Shown: in pieces, positions 57,279 through 64,000 of the stretch | Layout of the letters: the number at the start of each line of letters is the position of its first letter | Position numbering within the stretch: position 1 is the first letter of the stretch | Source of the DNA: an uncultured Nitrosomonas sp. | Lineage (GTDB): Bacteria > Pseudomonadota > Gammaproteobacteria > Burkholderiales > Nitrosomonadaceae | NCBI GenBank assembly: GCA_902826055.1 | Contig: CADEDJ010000009.1 | Location: forward strand, 1-64,000 | Length of the DNA stretch: 64,000 nt | Direction of reading: 5' to 3' | Program-made: the position numbers and the translations under genes | Notes under the pieces: model-generated | The model's database searches: none | What the model saw: only the letters and a program-made list of their open reading frames with translations | Told to the model about the DNA's origin: nothing

Positions 57279-59600
57279 ATGGATCATACCAATCGAACAA
57301 AATCTCGGTTGCTTGCAGAATTAAGCCAGTTACGCTCTGAGCTGGCAACCGTCAAGTTGATGACGGAAAAGCGCACCCATGAACTATATGTCAGTGAAGA
57401 ACGATTTTCTCTGGCAATGCGCGGCGCTAACGACGGACTTTGGGATTGGAATCTTGAAACGGATGAAGTTTATTATTCACCGCGCTGGAAAAGCATGTTG
57501 GGTTATGCCGAAAATGAAGTGGAGAATACGATTAACACCTGGGCAAGCCTGGTGCATCCGGATGACAAGGACATAGTATTGGAAAAAGCTCGAGACTACA
57601 TCGACGGCCGCAAAGATTCATTCGAAGTAGAAATGCGCATGCGGCATAAAGATGGTCATGAAGTGTATGTATTATCGCGCGCATTTCTAGTTACTCATGA
57701 ATCCGATGGTAAACCGTTCCGCTTGGTCGGCACGCATGTTGATATAACTGAGCGCAAGAAAGCGGAAACATTTGACAGCAAATATGCTGAAATACTCGAG
57801 CTGATTGCGATCGGACGTTCTGCATCGGATATCTATGATGCGATTGCATTGATGTATGAAGCCCGTCACCCCGGAATGCGATGCTCAATGCTCGAATTGA
57901 GCGGTAATAAACTTCTGCATGGTGGAGCGCCAAGTTTGCCGAAGGAATATTGTAAAGCTGTACACGGCTTGGAAAACGGCCCGAGTGTCGGTTCCTGTGG
58001 AACATCCACTTTCACGGGGAAACGTGTTCTTGTTGAAAACATTGAAACAGATCCCAAATGGAAGAAAATCAAACACTTCGCGTTACCGCATGGTATGCGG
58101 TGTTGTTGGTCTGAACCAATCAAGAGCTCCAATGGAAAAGTCTTGGGTGCGTTTGGCATGTACTACAATCACCCTGCTCTTCCCAATGAGAAAGAATTAA
58201 AAGATCTAATATCTGCTGCCAGACTCACGGCAATCGTCATGGAACGGGATCAAACACAAAAGCGTATACACACGTTAGCTTATACCGATGAATTAACGGG
58301 ACTCGCCAGTCGCGCCTCATTCATTCAGCACATAGAAGAATTAATCAAAGTATCTTCACGGCACAACCGCCGTTTTGGACTCCTTTACATCGATCTAGAC
58401 GACTTCAAAAGTGTTAACGACAGCCTCGGACATGATGCAGGGGATGTGCTGCTTAAAACCATTGCACAGCGTTTGATAAATACCTGTCGGGAAATCGATT
58501 TTATTGCACGGCTTGGCGGCGATGAATTCTGTATTCTCATCGACGAAGCCGAAGAAGATTACGCGGCCAATGTCGCAAAACGTTGTCTTGACGTAATCTC
58601 TCAACCCATCGAAATTTATTCCAGAAAACTCACGCCAGCTTGCAGTATTGGCATCGCTTATTATCCTGATGATGGAATGAATTTATCCGCCCTGTTGAAG
58701 GCTGGCGATACTTCGCTATACACGGCAAAAGAAAATGGCAAGAATCAGTATGCTTTCTACAAAGCAGAACTTACTCAAAAAACTGAATACCGCTTTCAAA
58801 TTGAACAAAGCTTGCGAGAAGCAATCGAGAAACAACAGCTTTCACTGGTTTATCAGCCTCAAGTCAATGTAAAAACAGGAAAAATATTCTGCGTCGAGGC
58901 ATTATCTCGTTGGTATCACCCACAATTAAAAAAGCATATTCCGCCGGTTGATTTTATTGCTACTGCCGAAAAAATCGGCATGATTAAACCATTAACCGAA
59001 TGGGTGCTGAGAACCGCTTGCAATCAATTAGTCACCTGGAAGAAAGAAGGCTTTAGCTCGCTTTGTATGGCAATCAATATTTCTCCAAGCCTTTTTCTCG
59101 ACCAAGGTTTTGTACTGCTGGTACAGCGCCTTCTGGATGAGGTGGGGATAGCGCCGTCTGAATTGGAACTAGAAGTAACAGAAAGCGTGGTACAAACGGA
59201 TCCACGGAATCTCTCCATTTTCCAGGATTTGAAAAAACTGGGGGTGTTACTGGCAATTGATGATTTTGGAACCGGTTATTCATCTTTTGCGTCGCTTAAG
59301 CACCTCAAAGCTGATTTTCTGAAAATCGACAAATATTTTATTGACGATATGCTTGTTGATAAGAAAGCATTCACATTGGTCAGCGCTATGATAGAAATGG
59401 GACATAAACTAGGCTATGGCATCATTGCCGAAGGTGTTGAGACATCAGAACAACTTGAGACTCTTAAACATCTTGGCTGCAATACCGTGCAAGGTTATCT
59501 ATTCAGTGAACCAATCAGTGCTGACAAAATATTAACGTTGCTCAATAGCGAGATACACAATGATATCTTCAGTCAGCACCAGTTGAACAAAATGGCCTAA
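57279..59600 (+). CDS. PAS-GAF-GGDEF-EAL c-di-GMP signalling protein
   Basis: 773 residues, no membrane segment. A short coiled coil (about 8-40) is followed by PAS (about 42-160), GAF (about 170-325), GGDEF (about 335-495, GGDEF at 413-417) and EAL (about 510-760, Glu540-Ala-Leu, DDFGTGYSS at 661). The product-inhibition I-site RxxD (Arg404-Asp407) is intact five residues before GGDEF. Both synthesis and hydrolysis of c-di-GMP look possible. The sensory input is unknown. GAGGTAATC precedes the ATG. A strong hairpin ends the unit. Confidence 0.92.
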   Translation: MDHTNRTKSRLLAELSQLRSELATVKLMTEKRTHELYVSEERFSLAMRGANDGLWDWNLETDEVYYSPRWKSMLGYAENEVENTINTWASLVHPDDKDIVLEKARDYIDGRKDSFEVEMRMRHKDGHEVYVLSRAFLVTHESDGKPFRLVGTHVDITERKKAETFDSKYAEILELIAIGRSASDIYDAIALMYEARHPGMRCSMLELSGNKLLHGGAPSLPKEYCKAVHGLENGPSVGSCGTSTFTGKRVLVENIETDPKWKKIKHFALPHGMRCCWSEPIKSSNGKVLGAFGMYYNHPALPNEKELKDLISAARLTAIVMERDQTQKRIHTLAYTDELTGLASRASFIQHIEELIKVSSRHNRRFGLLYIDLDDFKSVNDSLGHDAGDVLLKTIAQRLINTCREIDFIARLGGDEFCILIDEAEEDYAANVAKRCLDVISQPIEIYSRKLTPACSIGIAYYPDDGMNLSALLKAGDTSLYTAKENGKNQYAFYKAELTQKTEYRFQIEQSLREAIEKQQLSLVYQPQVNVKTGKIFCVEALSRWYHPQLKKHIPPVDFIATAEKIGMIKPLTEWVLRTACNQLVTWKKEGFSSLCMAINISPSLFLDQGFVLLVQRLLDEVGIAPSELELEVTESVVQTDPRNLSIFQDLKKLGVLLAIDDFGTGYSSFASLKHLKADFLKIDKYFIDDMLVDKKAFTLVSAMIEMGHKLGYGIIAEGVETSEQLETLKHLGCNTVQGYLFSEPISADKILTLLNSEIHNDIFSQHQLNKMA

Positions 59601-59747
59601 TTACAATTGAACTTCATTGATGGGCTATACGTTGCTTGCCGTGCTATGTAACTCAGTAATTTTGAAAATACCATCATCCTCTGCGCCATAAGAAAGACTG
59701 GCATGTCTTTCAGAAGGAGCAAAGTAGACACATTTGTATCAAGCGTG

Positions 59748-59780
59748 CAATGTTTAACCCATTATTGGGGTTAAACATTG
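59748..59780 (+). terminator. Bidirectional hairpin between convergent genes
   Basis: A perfect 13-bp inverted repeat, CAATGTTTAACCC and GGGTTAAACATTG, around a 7-nt loop. It sits between the GGDEF-EAL gene and the convergent secreted protein gene, so it can terminate both. No long U tract is present. Confidence 0.65.
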
Positions 59781-59815
59781 CGCTATTAGTAACTTGATGA
59801 AAATCAGATCAATGA

Positions 59816-60673
59816 CTACTGTTTTACGAAAGAACCATCTTGTTTAATCCAAAACTCTCGAGTAAATGCATCGTAAACGGTTTCTGCATCGGTCACAAAA
59901 CAATCCCCGACACTCTGTGTTGTGGTGGTATCTTTTGTCGCCAACGTAATCGGTGGAGTAACTGTGATTCCTGGAATATTATTAAAATCATCCCCAAACT
60001 GCGCAGTCATATCGTAGCAAACATCAGAGTTTATAATCAGATTCGCTCCTTCTGCAGGCACGTTAATGGTGCAATGCTTGCTGTTTGAAAAATCGTCTGC
60101 AATAGACTGGAATGGATTTGGAATACCGGGAATATCAATCGTAATTCCACTAAATGTTGATGAAATGACCGTACTGCTCGTCAATATAGAAATCCCTGTG
60201 GCTGCGGTTTGCTGAGGCGGCTGACACAAATTGTTGTTCTTTGGCAGAGTGATACATTGCCCGTTAGTGGTGACATTGACAACATTACCATTTTGCGTAT
60301 AAACCAGTCCGGCCGGTGCGGTGGCTGTATTGCACGCGGGAATGCTGTTATTGCCAGAACTTGCGAGCGCAAATAAATTAGGTAATGTATCGATGACTGT
60401 CGGCGTATCTCCCCATGGCCCACCCAAAACATAAACATTATTATCCGTTAGGTTTACACCGGCATAGATGCCTGTTTCAGGATAATATCTGTACAGCCAT
60501 GGATTTACACTCTGTGTAGCCTGATGGCTTGGAAAGTACTGTGGATAATTATTTTCAGCCCAGTTAAGCAGTACTTCAGTATCACTGGCAGTATCGGCCG
60601 CGGCAAAATGCATATTACCGAACAGTAAGAATGTACAAATAAACAAAATAAGCTGTTTCATGTGATGTTTCAT
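59816..60673 (-). CDS. Secreted protein with a WAE..YP..F / YRYYPETGIY module
   Basis: 285 residues from the ATG at 60673, seven nt after GGAGGG; the longer frame starts inside this ribosome site. Signal peptide to about residue 27 (FAAADT). The N-terminal module LLNWAENNYPQYF, then YRYYPETGIYAGVNLTDNNVYVLGGPWGD, is one I have seen in many secreted betaproteobacterial proteins. The rest is Thr/Asn-rich with several cysteines (about six) and no recognised domain. It is divergent from chrBA. Confidence 0.7.
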   Translation of the reverse strand: MKHHMKQLILFICTFLLFGNMHFAAADTASDTEVLLNWAENNYPQYFPSHQATQSVNPWLYRYYPETGIYAGVNLTDNNVYVLGGPWGDTPTVIDTLPNLFALASSGNNSIPACNTATAPAGLVYTQNGNVVNVTTNGQCITLPKNNNLCQPPQQTAATGISILTSSTVISSTFSGITIDIPGIPNPFQSIADDFSNSKHCTINVPAEGANLIINSDVCYDMTAQFGDDFNNIPGITVTPPITLATKDTTTTQSVGDCFVTDAETVYDAFTREFWIKQDGSFVKQ

Positions 60674-60841
60674 ATTTAAACCCTCCATTTTTTATAACAA
60701 ATACTTCCCGAATGCATAGAATATCATAATGTGAACAATCACTTGAAATACCTTTAAGAATCTTTGAAACTGTCATTATCTGATTCCAATTGAGCTGATA
60801 ACTCACGACTATTGCTTCTTGCACATTTTATTAGATTTTCT

Positions 60842-60877
60842 TGTAGCAATTAGAACAAATATGTTTTAATCGCTACA
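60842..60877 (+). promoter_or_regulatory. 36-bp palindromic operator/promoter of chrBA
   Basis: Two 18-nt halves are inverted repeats matching at 15 of 18 positions (outer TGTAGC/GCTACA, inner AACA/TGTT). The element ends 2 nt before the chrB start codon. It contains TTTAAT (60865-60870), with TTGTAG 18 nt upstream as a likely -35. If these boxes are used, the mRNA leader is only about 3 nt. No Shine-Dalgarno sequence precedes the ATG. ChrB is a chromate-responsive regulator in known systems, so self-regulation here is likely. Confidence 0.65.
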
Positions 60878-60879
60878 TT

Positions 60880-61830
60880 ATGAAACTTATAGCATTAATA
60901 TTATCGCTGCCCACTGAAAATGCCACTGTGCGTATGCGTGCATGGCGGACTTTGAAGGCTTCTGGTGCCGCAGTATTACGCGATGGGGTGTATTTAATGC
61001 CCGATCAGGAGCCTTGCCGCAGCACATTGCGTATGATTGCTTCCGATGTGCAAGCAAGTGGCGGCAATGCTTATATACTGCACATGGATGAATCCGATGA
61101 TAGCGATTTCATCCATTTATTTGACCGCAGCGAAGGCTACACCCGATTACTGGCTGAAATCGTTGATTCCCGCAGTAACTTAACAAGCAATACCGCGCCA
61201 GAAAAACTCAAGCAAGTACGCAAGTTACGAAAAACATACGCAAATCTTGCCGCTATCGATTTTTTCCCTAGTACCCATCAACAGCAAGTTGATAGCGAAT
61301 TGCAAGAATTGGAACTAATGATCACACAAGCACTGACACCTGATGAACCTCATGCGATCAATAGCAATACGATAACTCACCTTCAGCTCAATGACTTCCA
61401 AGGTATGACATGGGCAACCCGCCGCCGTCCGTGGGTAGACCGCTTGGCTAGTGCATGGCTAATACGTAATTTTATTGACCAAAAAGCCAAATTTCTGTGG
61501 CTGCAATCGCCATTAGATTGCCCAGCCAATGCTTTGGGATTCGATTTTGACGGTGCAGCATTTACTCATGTCGGCCATCGCGTTACGTTCGAAGTGCTAC
61601 TAGAAAGCTTCGAATTGCAACAGCCCGGATTGAAACACCTCGGTGCTTTGGTACATTGCCTGGATGTTGGCGGCATACAGTTGCCCGAAGCTATTGGCAT
61701 TGAAAGCGTGTTATCAGGACTACGCACCGCCATTGCCGACGATGATCAACTTTTAACTACAGCAAGCGTCGTGTTTGATGGTTTGCTGCAAACTTTTTCA
61801 CAAGGAACTGTGAACCATGAATCAACCTGA
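60880..61830 (+). CDS. chrB: Chromate resistance regulator ChrB
   Basis: 316 residues. The N-terminus (LSLPTENATVRMRAWRTLK, GAAVLRDGVYLMP) is the typical ChrB DNA-binding-like start, and the C-terminal half (TWATRRRPWVDRLASAWLIRNFID, FDFDGAAFTHVGHRVTFEVLLESF) is the chromate-resistance domain. In known systems ChrB senses chromate and controls chrA. The ATG at 60880 gives the full conserved start despite lacking a ribosome site. It overlaps chrA by 14 nt. Confidence 0.93.
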   Translation: MKLIALILSLPTENATVRMRAWRTLKASGAAVLRDGVYLMPDQEPCRSTLRMIASDVQASGGNAYILHMDESDDSDFIHLFDRSEGYTRLLAEIVDSRSNLTSNTAPEKLKQVRKLRKTYANLAAIDFFPSTHQQQVDSELQELELMITQALTPDEPHAINSNTITHLQLNDFQGMTWATRRRPWVDRLASAWLIRNFIDQKAKFLWLQSPLDCPANALGFDFDGAAFTHVGHRVTFEVLLESFELQQPGLKHLGALVHCLDVGGIQLPEAIGIESVLSGLRTAIADDDQLLTTASVVFDGLLQTFSQGTVNHEST

Positions 61831-63181
61831 AACCTCACCACTTGAAACAACAAGCAGTCAAGCGCCCTCAGTCAGTTTCTGGCAGGCATTTTTATTTTGG
61901 CTCAAGCTTGGGTTTATTAGTTTTGGCGGGCCTGCAGGACAAATTTCCATCATGCATCAAGAGTTGGTAGTTAACCGCCGCTGGATTTCCGAAAGGCGTT
62001 TTTTACATGCACTCAATTATTGTATGGTGCTGCCAGGACCGGAAGCACAGCAGTTAGCCACCTATATCGGCTGGTTGATGCATCGCACCTGGGGCGGAAT
62101 CGTCGCCGGTGCACTGTTCGTATTGCCATCGCTTGTCATCTTAATTGTGTTGTCATGGATTTATATTTCCTTTGGTGACGTGCCTTTCATAGCCGGTCTA
62201 TTTTATGGTATCAAGCCAGCAGTAACAGCAATTGTAGTACAGGCGGCTCATCGCATTGGCTCCCGGGCATTGAAAAATAACGTGCTGTGGGCAATTGCAG
62301 CCGCGTCGTTTGTCGCGATTTTTGCATTACACATACCATTCCCACTGATCGTAATAGCCGCTGCATTGATCGGTTTTGTGGGTGGTCGCATGGCACCGGA
62401 AAAATTCAGAACTGGTGGTGGCCATGGCACAGTTAAGGAATCTTTTGGTCCGGCTTTGATCGACGATAATACGCCACCACCAGATTATACTCAGCACCGC
62501 TGGTCAAGATTGGCAAAAATAGCAGCTATCGGCGGCCTACTTTGGGCCATTCCAATAGGACTGCTCAACGCCACTTATGGTTGGGATCATACGTTGACGC
62601 AAATGAGCTGGTTTTTCACTAAAGCAGCATTAGTAACTTTTGGAGGTGCGTACGCGGTACTGCCTTATCTGTATCAGGGTGCGGTCGAATACTATAATTG
62701 GCTCACCCCCGAACAAATGATCGACGGTTTGGCATTGGGAGAAACGACACCCGGCCCGCTGATAATGGTGGTTGCATTCGTTGGTTTTATAGGCGGTTAT
62801 GTCAAAGCTGTGTTTGGACCGGAAGCGGTATTTCTTGCAGGTACGATCGCCGCTTGCTTAGTGACTTGGTTCACTTTTTTACCATCTTTCATTTTCATCC
62901 TAATGGGCGGCCCGTTGGTAGAGTCTACGCACAATGACTTGAAATTTACCGCACCGCTAACTGCGATCACTGCAGCTGTTGTTGGCGTAATTCTGAATCT
63001 GGCATTGTTTTTTGGCTATCACGTACTATGGCCTGATGGCTTTGGCGGCACATTCGATTGGATTTCAGCGCTGATTTCGCTCGCTGCCACGATAGCATTG
63101 TTCAAATTTAAACTCGGTGTCATTCAAGTCATCGCGGCCAGCGCTATGGTTGGATTGATGGTAAAAACCTTGATTGTGTAA
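61817..63181 (+). CDS. chrA: Chromate efflux transporter ChrA
   Basis: 454-residue CHR-family inner membrane protein made of two homologous halves. Half one has FWLKLGFISFGGPAGQISIMH and YCMVLPGPEAQQLATYIGWLMH; half two repeats the pattern with TKAALVTFGGAYAVLPYLYQG and LALGETTPGPLIMVVAFVGFIGGY. A long cytoplasmic linker lies near residues 195-225. It exports chromate. Its start lies within the 3' end of chrB, so expression is coupled. Confidence 0.95.
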   Translation: MNQPETSPLETTSSQAPSVSFWQAFLFWLKLGFISFGGPAGQISIMHQELVVNRRWISERRFLHALNYCMVLPGPEAQQLATYIGWLMHRTWGGIVAGALFVLPSLVILIVLSWIYISFGDVPFIAGLFYGIKPAVTAIVVQAAHRIGSRALKNNVLWAIAAASFVAIFALHIPFPLIVIAAALIGFVGGRMAPEKFRTGGGHGTVKESFGPALIDDNTPPPDYTQHRWSRLAKIAAIGGLLWAIPIGLLNATYGWDHTLTQMSWFFTKAALVTFGGAYAVLPYLYQGAVEYYNWLTPEQMIDGLALGETTPGPLIMVVAFVGFIGGYVKAVFGPEAVFLAGTIAACLVTWFTFLPSFIFILMGGPLVESTHNDLKFTAPLTAITAAVVGVILNLALFFGYHVLWPDGFGGTFDWISALISLAATIALFKFKLGVIQVIAASAMVGLMVKTLIV

Positions 63182-63619
63182 AACCCGACTACTATGATTT
63201 AAGACAAACCATACGAATAGCGACTAAACATTTGCCTGATTTCTAAGTGATTGTTACTTCATATGCAGAAAGGTATATATGTTATTGATTTGTTAATATT
63301 ATTTACTAATATTAGAATGCCAAATCTAGATTACCTGCACGAGATCTCTCGGATTTTATTGATTTGAATCAAACTTGCCTGCAGAAAATTTTAGTAGTCT
63401 GCAAAGATTGCTAAGTCACTAAAGACTCCGCTACATTGAATGATAATTTTGATTCTGTAGGCAATCATGGCATTTTGGATTTAATGCCTTCCGTCCCGAA
63501 TGTAATGCGTTAAAGCAATTAGATTATACCGCGCCAATTGCGATATCATTTAGAGCATTTTCTTAATAAAGATATTAAAAATCTATAAGTTATAAATATT
63601 TTTACTACTGGAGATTGAT
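63182..63619. other. AT-rich gap with an FNR-type site, no gene seen
   Basis: About 440 bp without a supported gene. It holds an exact FNR/Anr consensus palindrome at 63359-63372 and a small hairpin GGCATT-N8-AATGCC near 63470-63490. The promoter of the gene at 63620 should lie here. Confidence 0.5.
63359..63372 (+). promoter_or_regulatory. Exact FNR/Anr-type site
   Basis: TTGAT-TTGA-ATCAA matches the FNR consensus TTGAT-N4-ATCAA at all ten defined positions. It lies about 250 bp before the start codon at 63620, farther than usual for an activator site, and no promoter boxes are identified beside it. Chance occurrence in AT-rich DNA is possible. Confidence 0.4.
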
Positions 63620-64000
63620 ATGAAATGGCTGACTCTTGCGATTACACAAATTTGGCATCGTGTCCTGAATATTCGTGCTAAAAAGCTAGGGATTTTATGG
63701 GTCGCTATTATAGTGATGAGCTTCCCAGCGTATGCGAAAGATCAATATTTGCTGGTCAGTAGTCGCGAGGGAGGAGATATCCTCCGCTACAATGTCAACA
63801 CGGGTAATTTTGTTGATGTTTTCATACCAGCGCAAGCAAGTGGCATAAACGTATCTTATGGCATGACCCTAGGTCCAGATGGTAATTTATATGTTACAAC
63901 AGGAAGTACTGAGACTTATCCAAATGAAGATCCACGCGTTTTGAAGTTTGATAGTAATACAGGGGAATATTTAGGCACGTTTGCCTCTAATATCGAAATG
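63620..64000 (+). CDS. Exported beta-propeller/NHL-like protein, N-terminal part (runs off window)
   Basis: 127 codons are visible, from an ATG 7 nt after GGAGA. A long signal with a basic n-region (HRVLNIRAKKLG) and hydrophobic stretch ends near FPAYAKD. The mature part shows blade-like repeats: YLLVSSREGGDILRYNVNTGNFVDVF, then GMTLGPDGNLYVTTG and VLKFDSNTGEYLGTF, the pattern of NHL/SMP-30-like propellers. The rest of the gene is outside the window, so the final size and role are unknown. Confidence 0.75.
   Translation, partial: MKWLTLAITQIWHRVLNIRAKKLGILWVAIIVMSFPAYAKDQYLLVSSREGGDILRYNVNTGNFVDVFIPAQASGINVSYGMTLGPDGNLYVTTGSTETYPNEDPRVLKFDSNTGEYLGTFASNIEM

Overview
The window reads as a chromosomal core segment of a betaproteobacterium with modest GC content, most like Nitrosomonas or a close relative in the Nitrosomonadales. 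The clues are a tRNA-Tyr/Gly/Thr-tuf cluster, the type IV pilus set pilMNOPQ, a complete System I cytochrome c maturation operon (ccmABCDEFGHI), the rpoE-rseA-rseB-degP-lepA-lepB-rnc-era-pdxJ-acpS-nagZ chain with a DUF4845 gene, and CNP1-like and DUF3501 genes. The genus is an inference from gene order and protein style. No database search was possible.

Layout. 1-508: start of tuf and three tRNA genes on the minus strand behind a strong sigma-70-type promoter. 615-3809: oligopeptide-type ABC permease and solute-binding protein. 3945-5317: fabI and a zinc-ribbon protein. 5318-5973: gene-poor, with a possible decayed phosphatase. 5974-8377: EAL-HDOD protein and cheV, the latter behind a FliA-type promoter. 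8508-12250: small membrane protein, DUF4177 protein, thermonuclease-like protein, multispanning protein and glycosyltransferase. 12440-14393: Tat-exported beta-carbonic anhydrase, two small conserved proteins and a palindromic interspersed repeat. 14439-18925: biotin operon bioBFHCD. 19051-20227: comF-type gene and trmL. 20235-25210: pilMNOPQ. 25422-28214: PBP1A gene and bcp. 28223-35630: ccm operon. 35820-36476: wrecked second carbonic anhydrase gene. 36871-37314: small secreted protein. 37386-50084: lpdA and the long rpoE-to-nagZ chain. 50353-53784: nadB and a secreted putative Cys-His-Asp hydrolase. 54077-57085: rubrerythrin, an Fe-S protein fused to DUF3501, and a CNP1-like lipoprotein. 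57279-60673: PAS-GAF-GGDEF-EAL protein and a secreted protein. 60842-63181: chrBA behind a 36-bp palindrome. 63620-64000: start of an exported beta-propeller-like protein.

How it fits together. Much of the window serves the envelope: cell wall synthesis and recycling, envelope stress signalling, signal peptidase, Tat and Sec exported proteins, type IV pili and cytochrome c assembly. The heavy investment in cytochrome c suits an ammonia oxidiser. There is no prophage, CRISPR array or intact insertion sequence. The most unusual items are the chrB palindrome with an almost leaderless start, the Fe-S/DUF3501 fusion, the dead carbonic anhydrase paralogue, the papain-like secreted protein, the missing recO between era and pdxJ, and the palindromic repeat near 14 kb.
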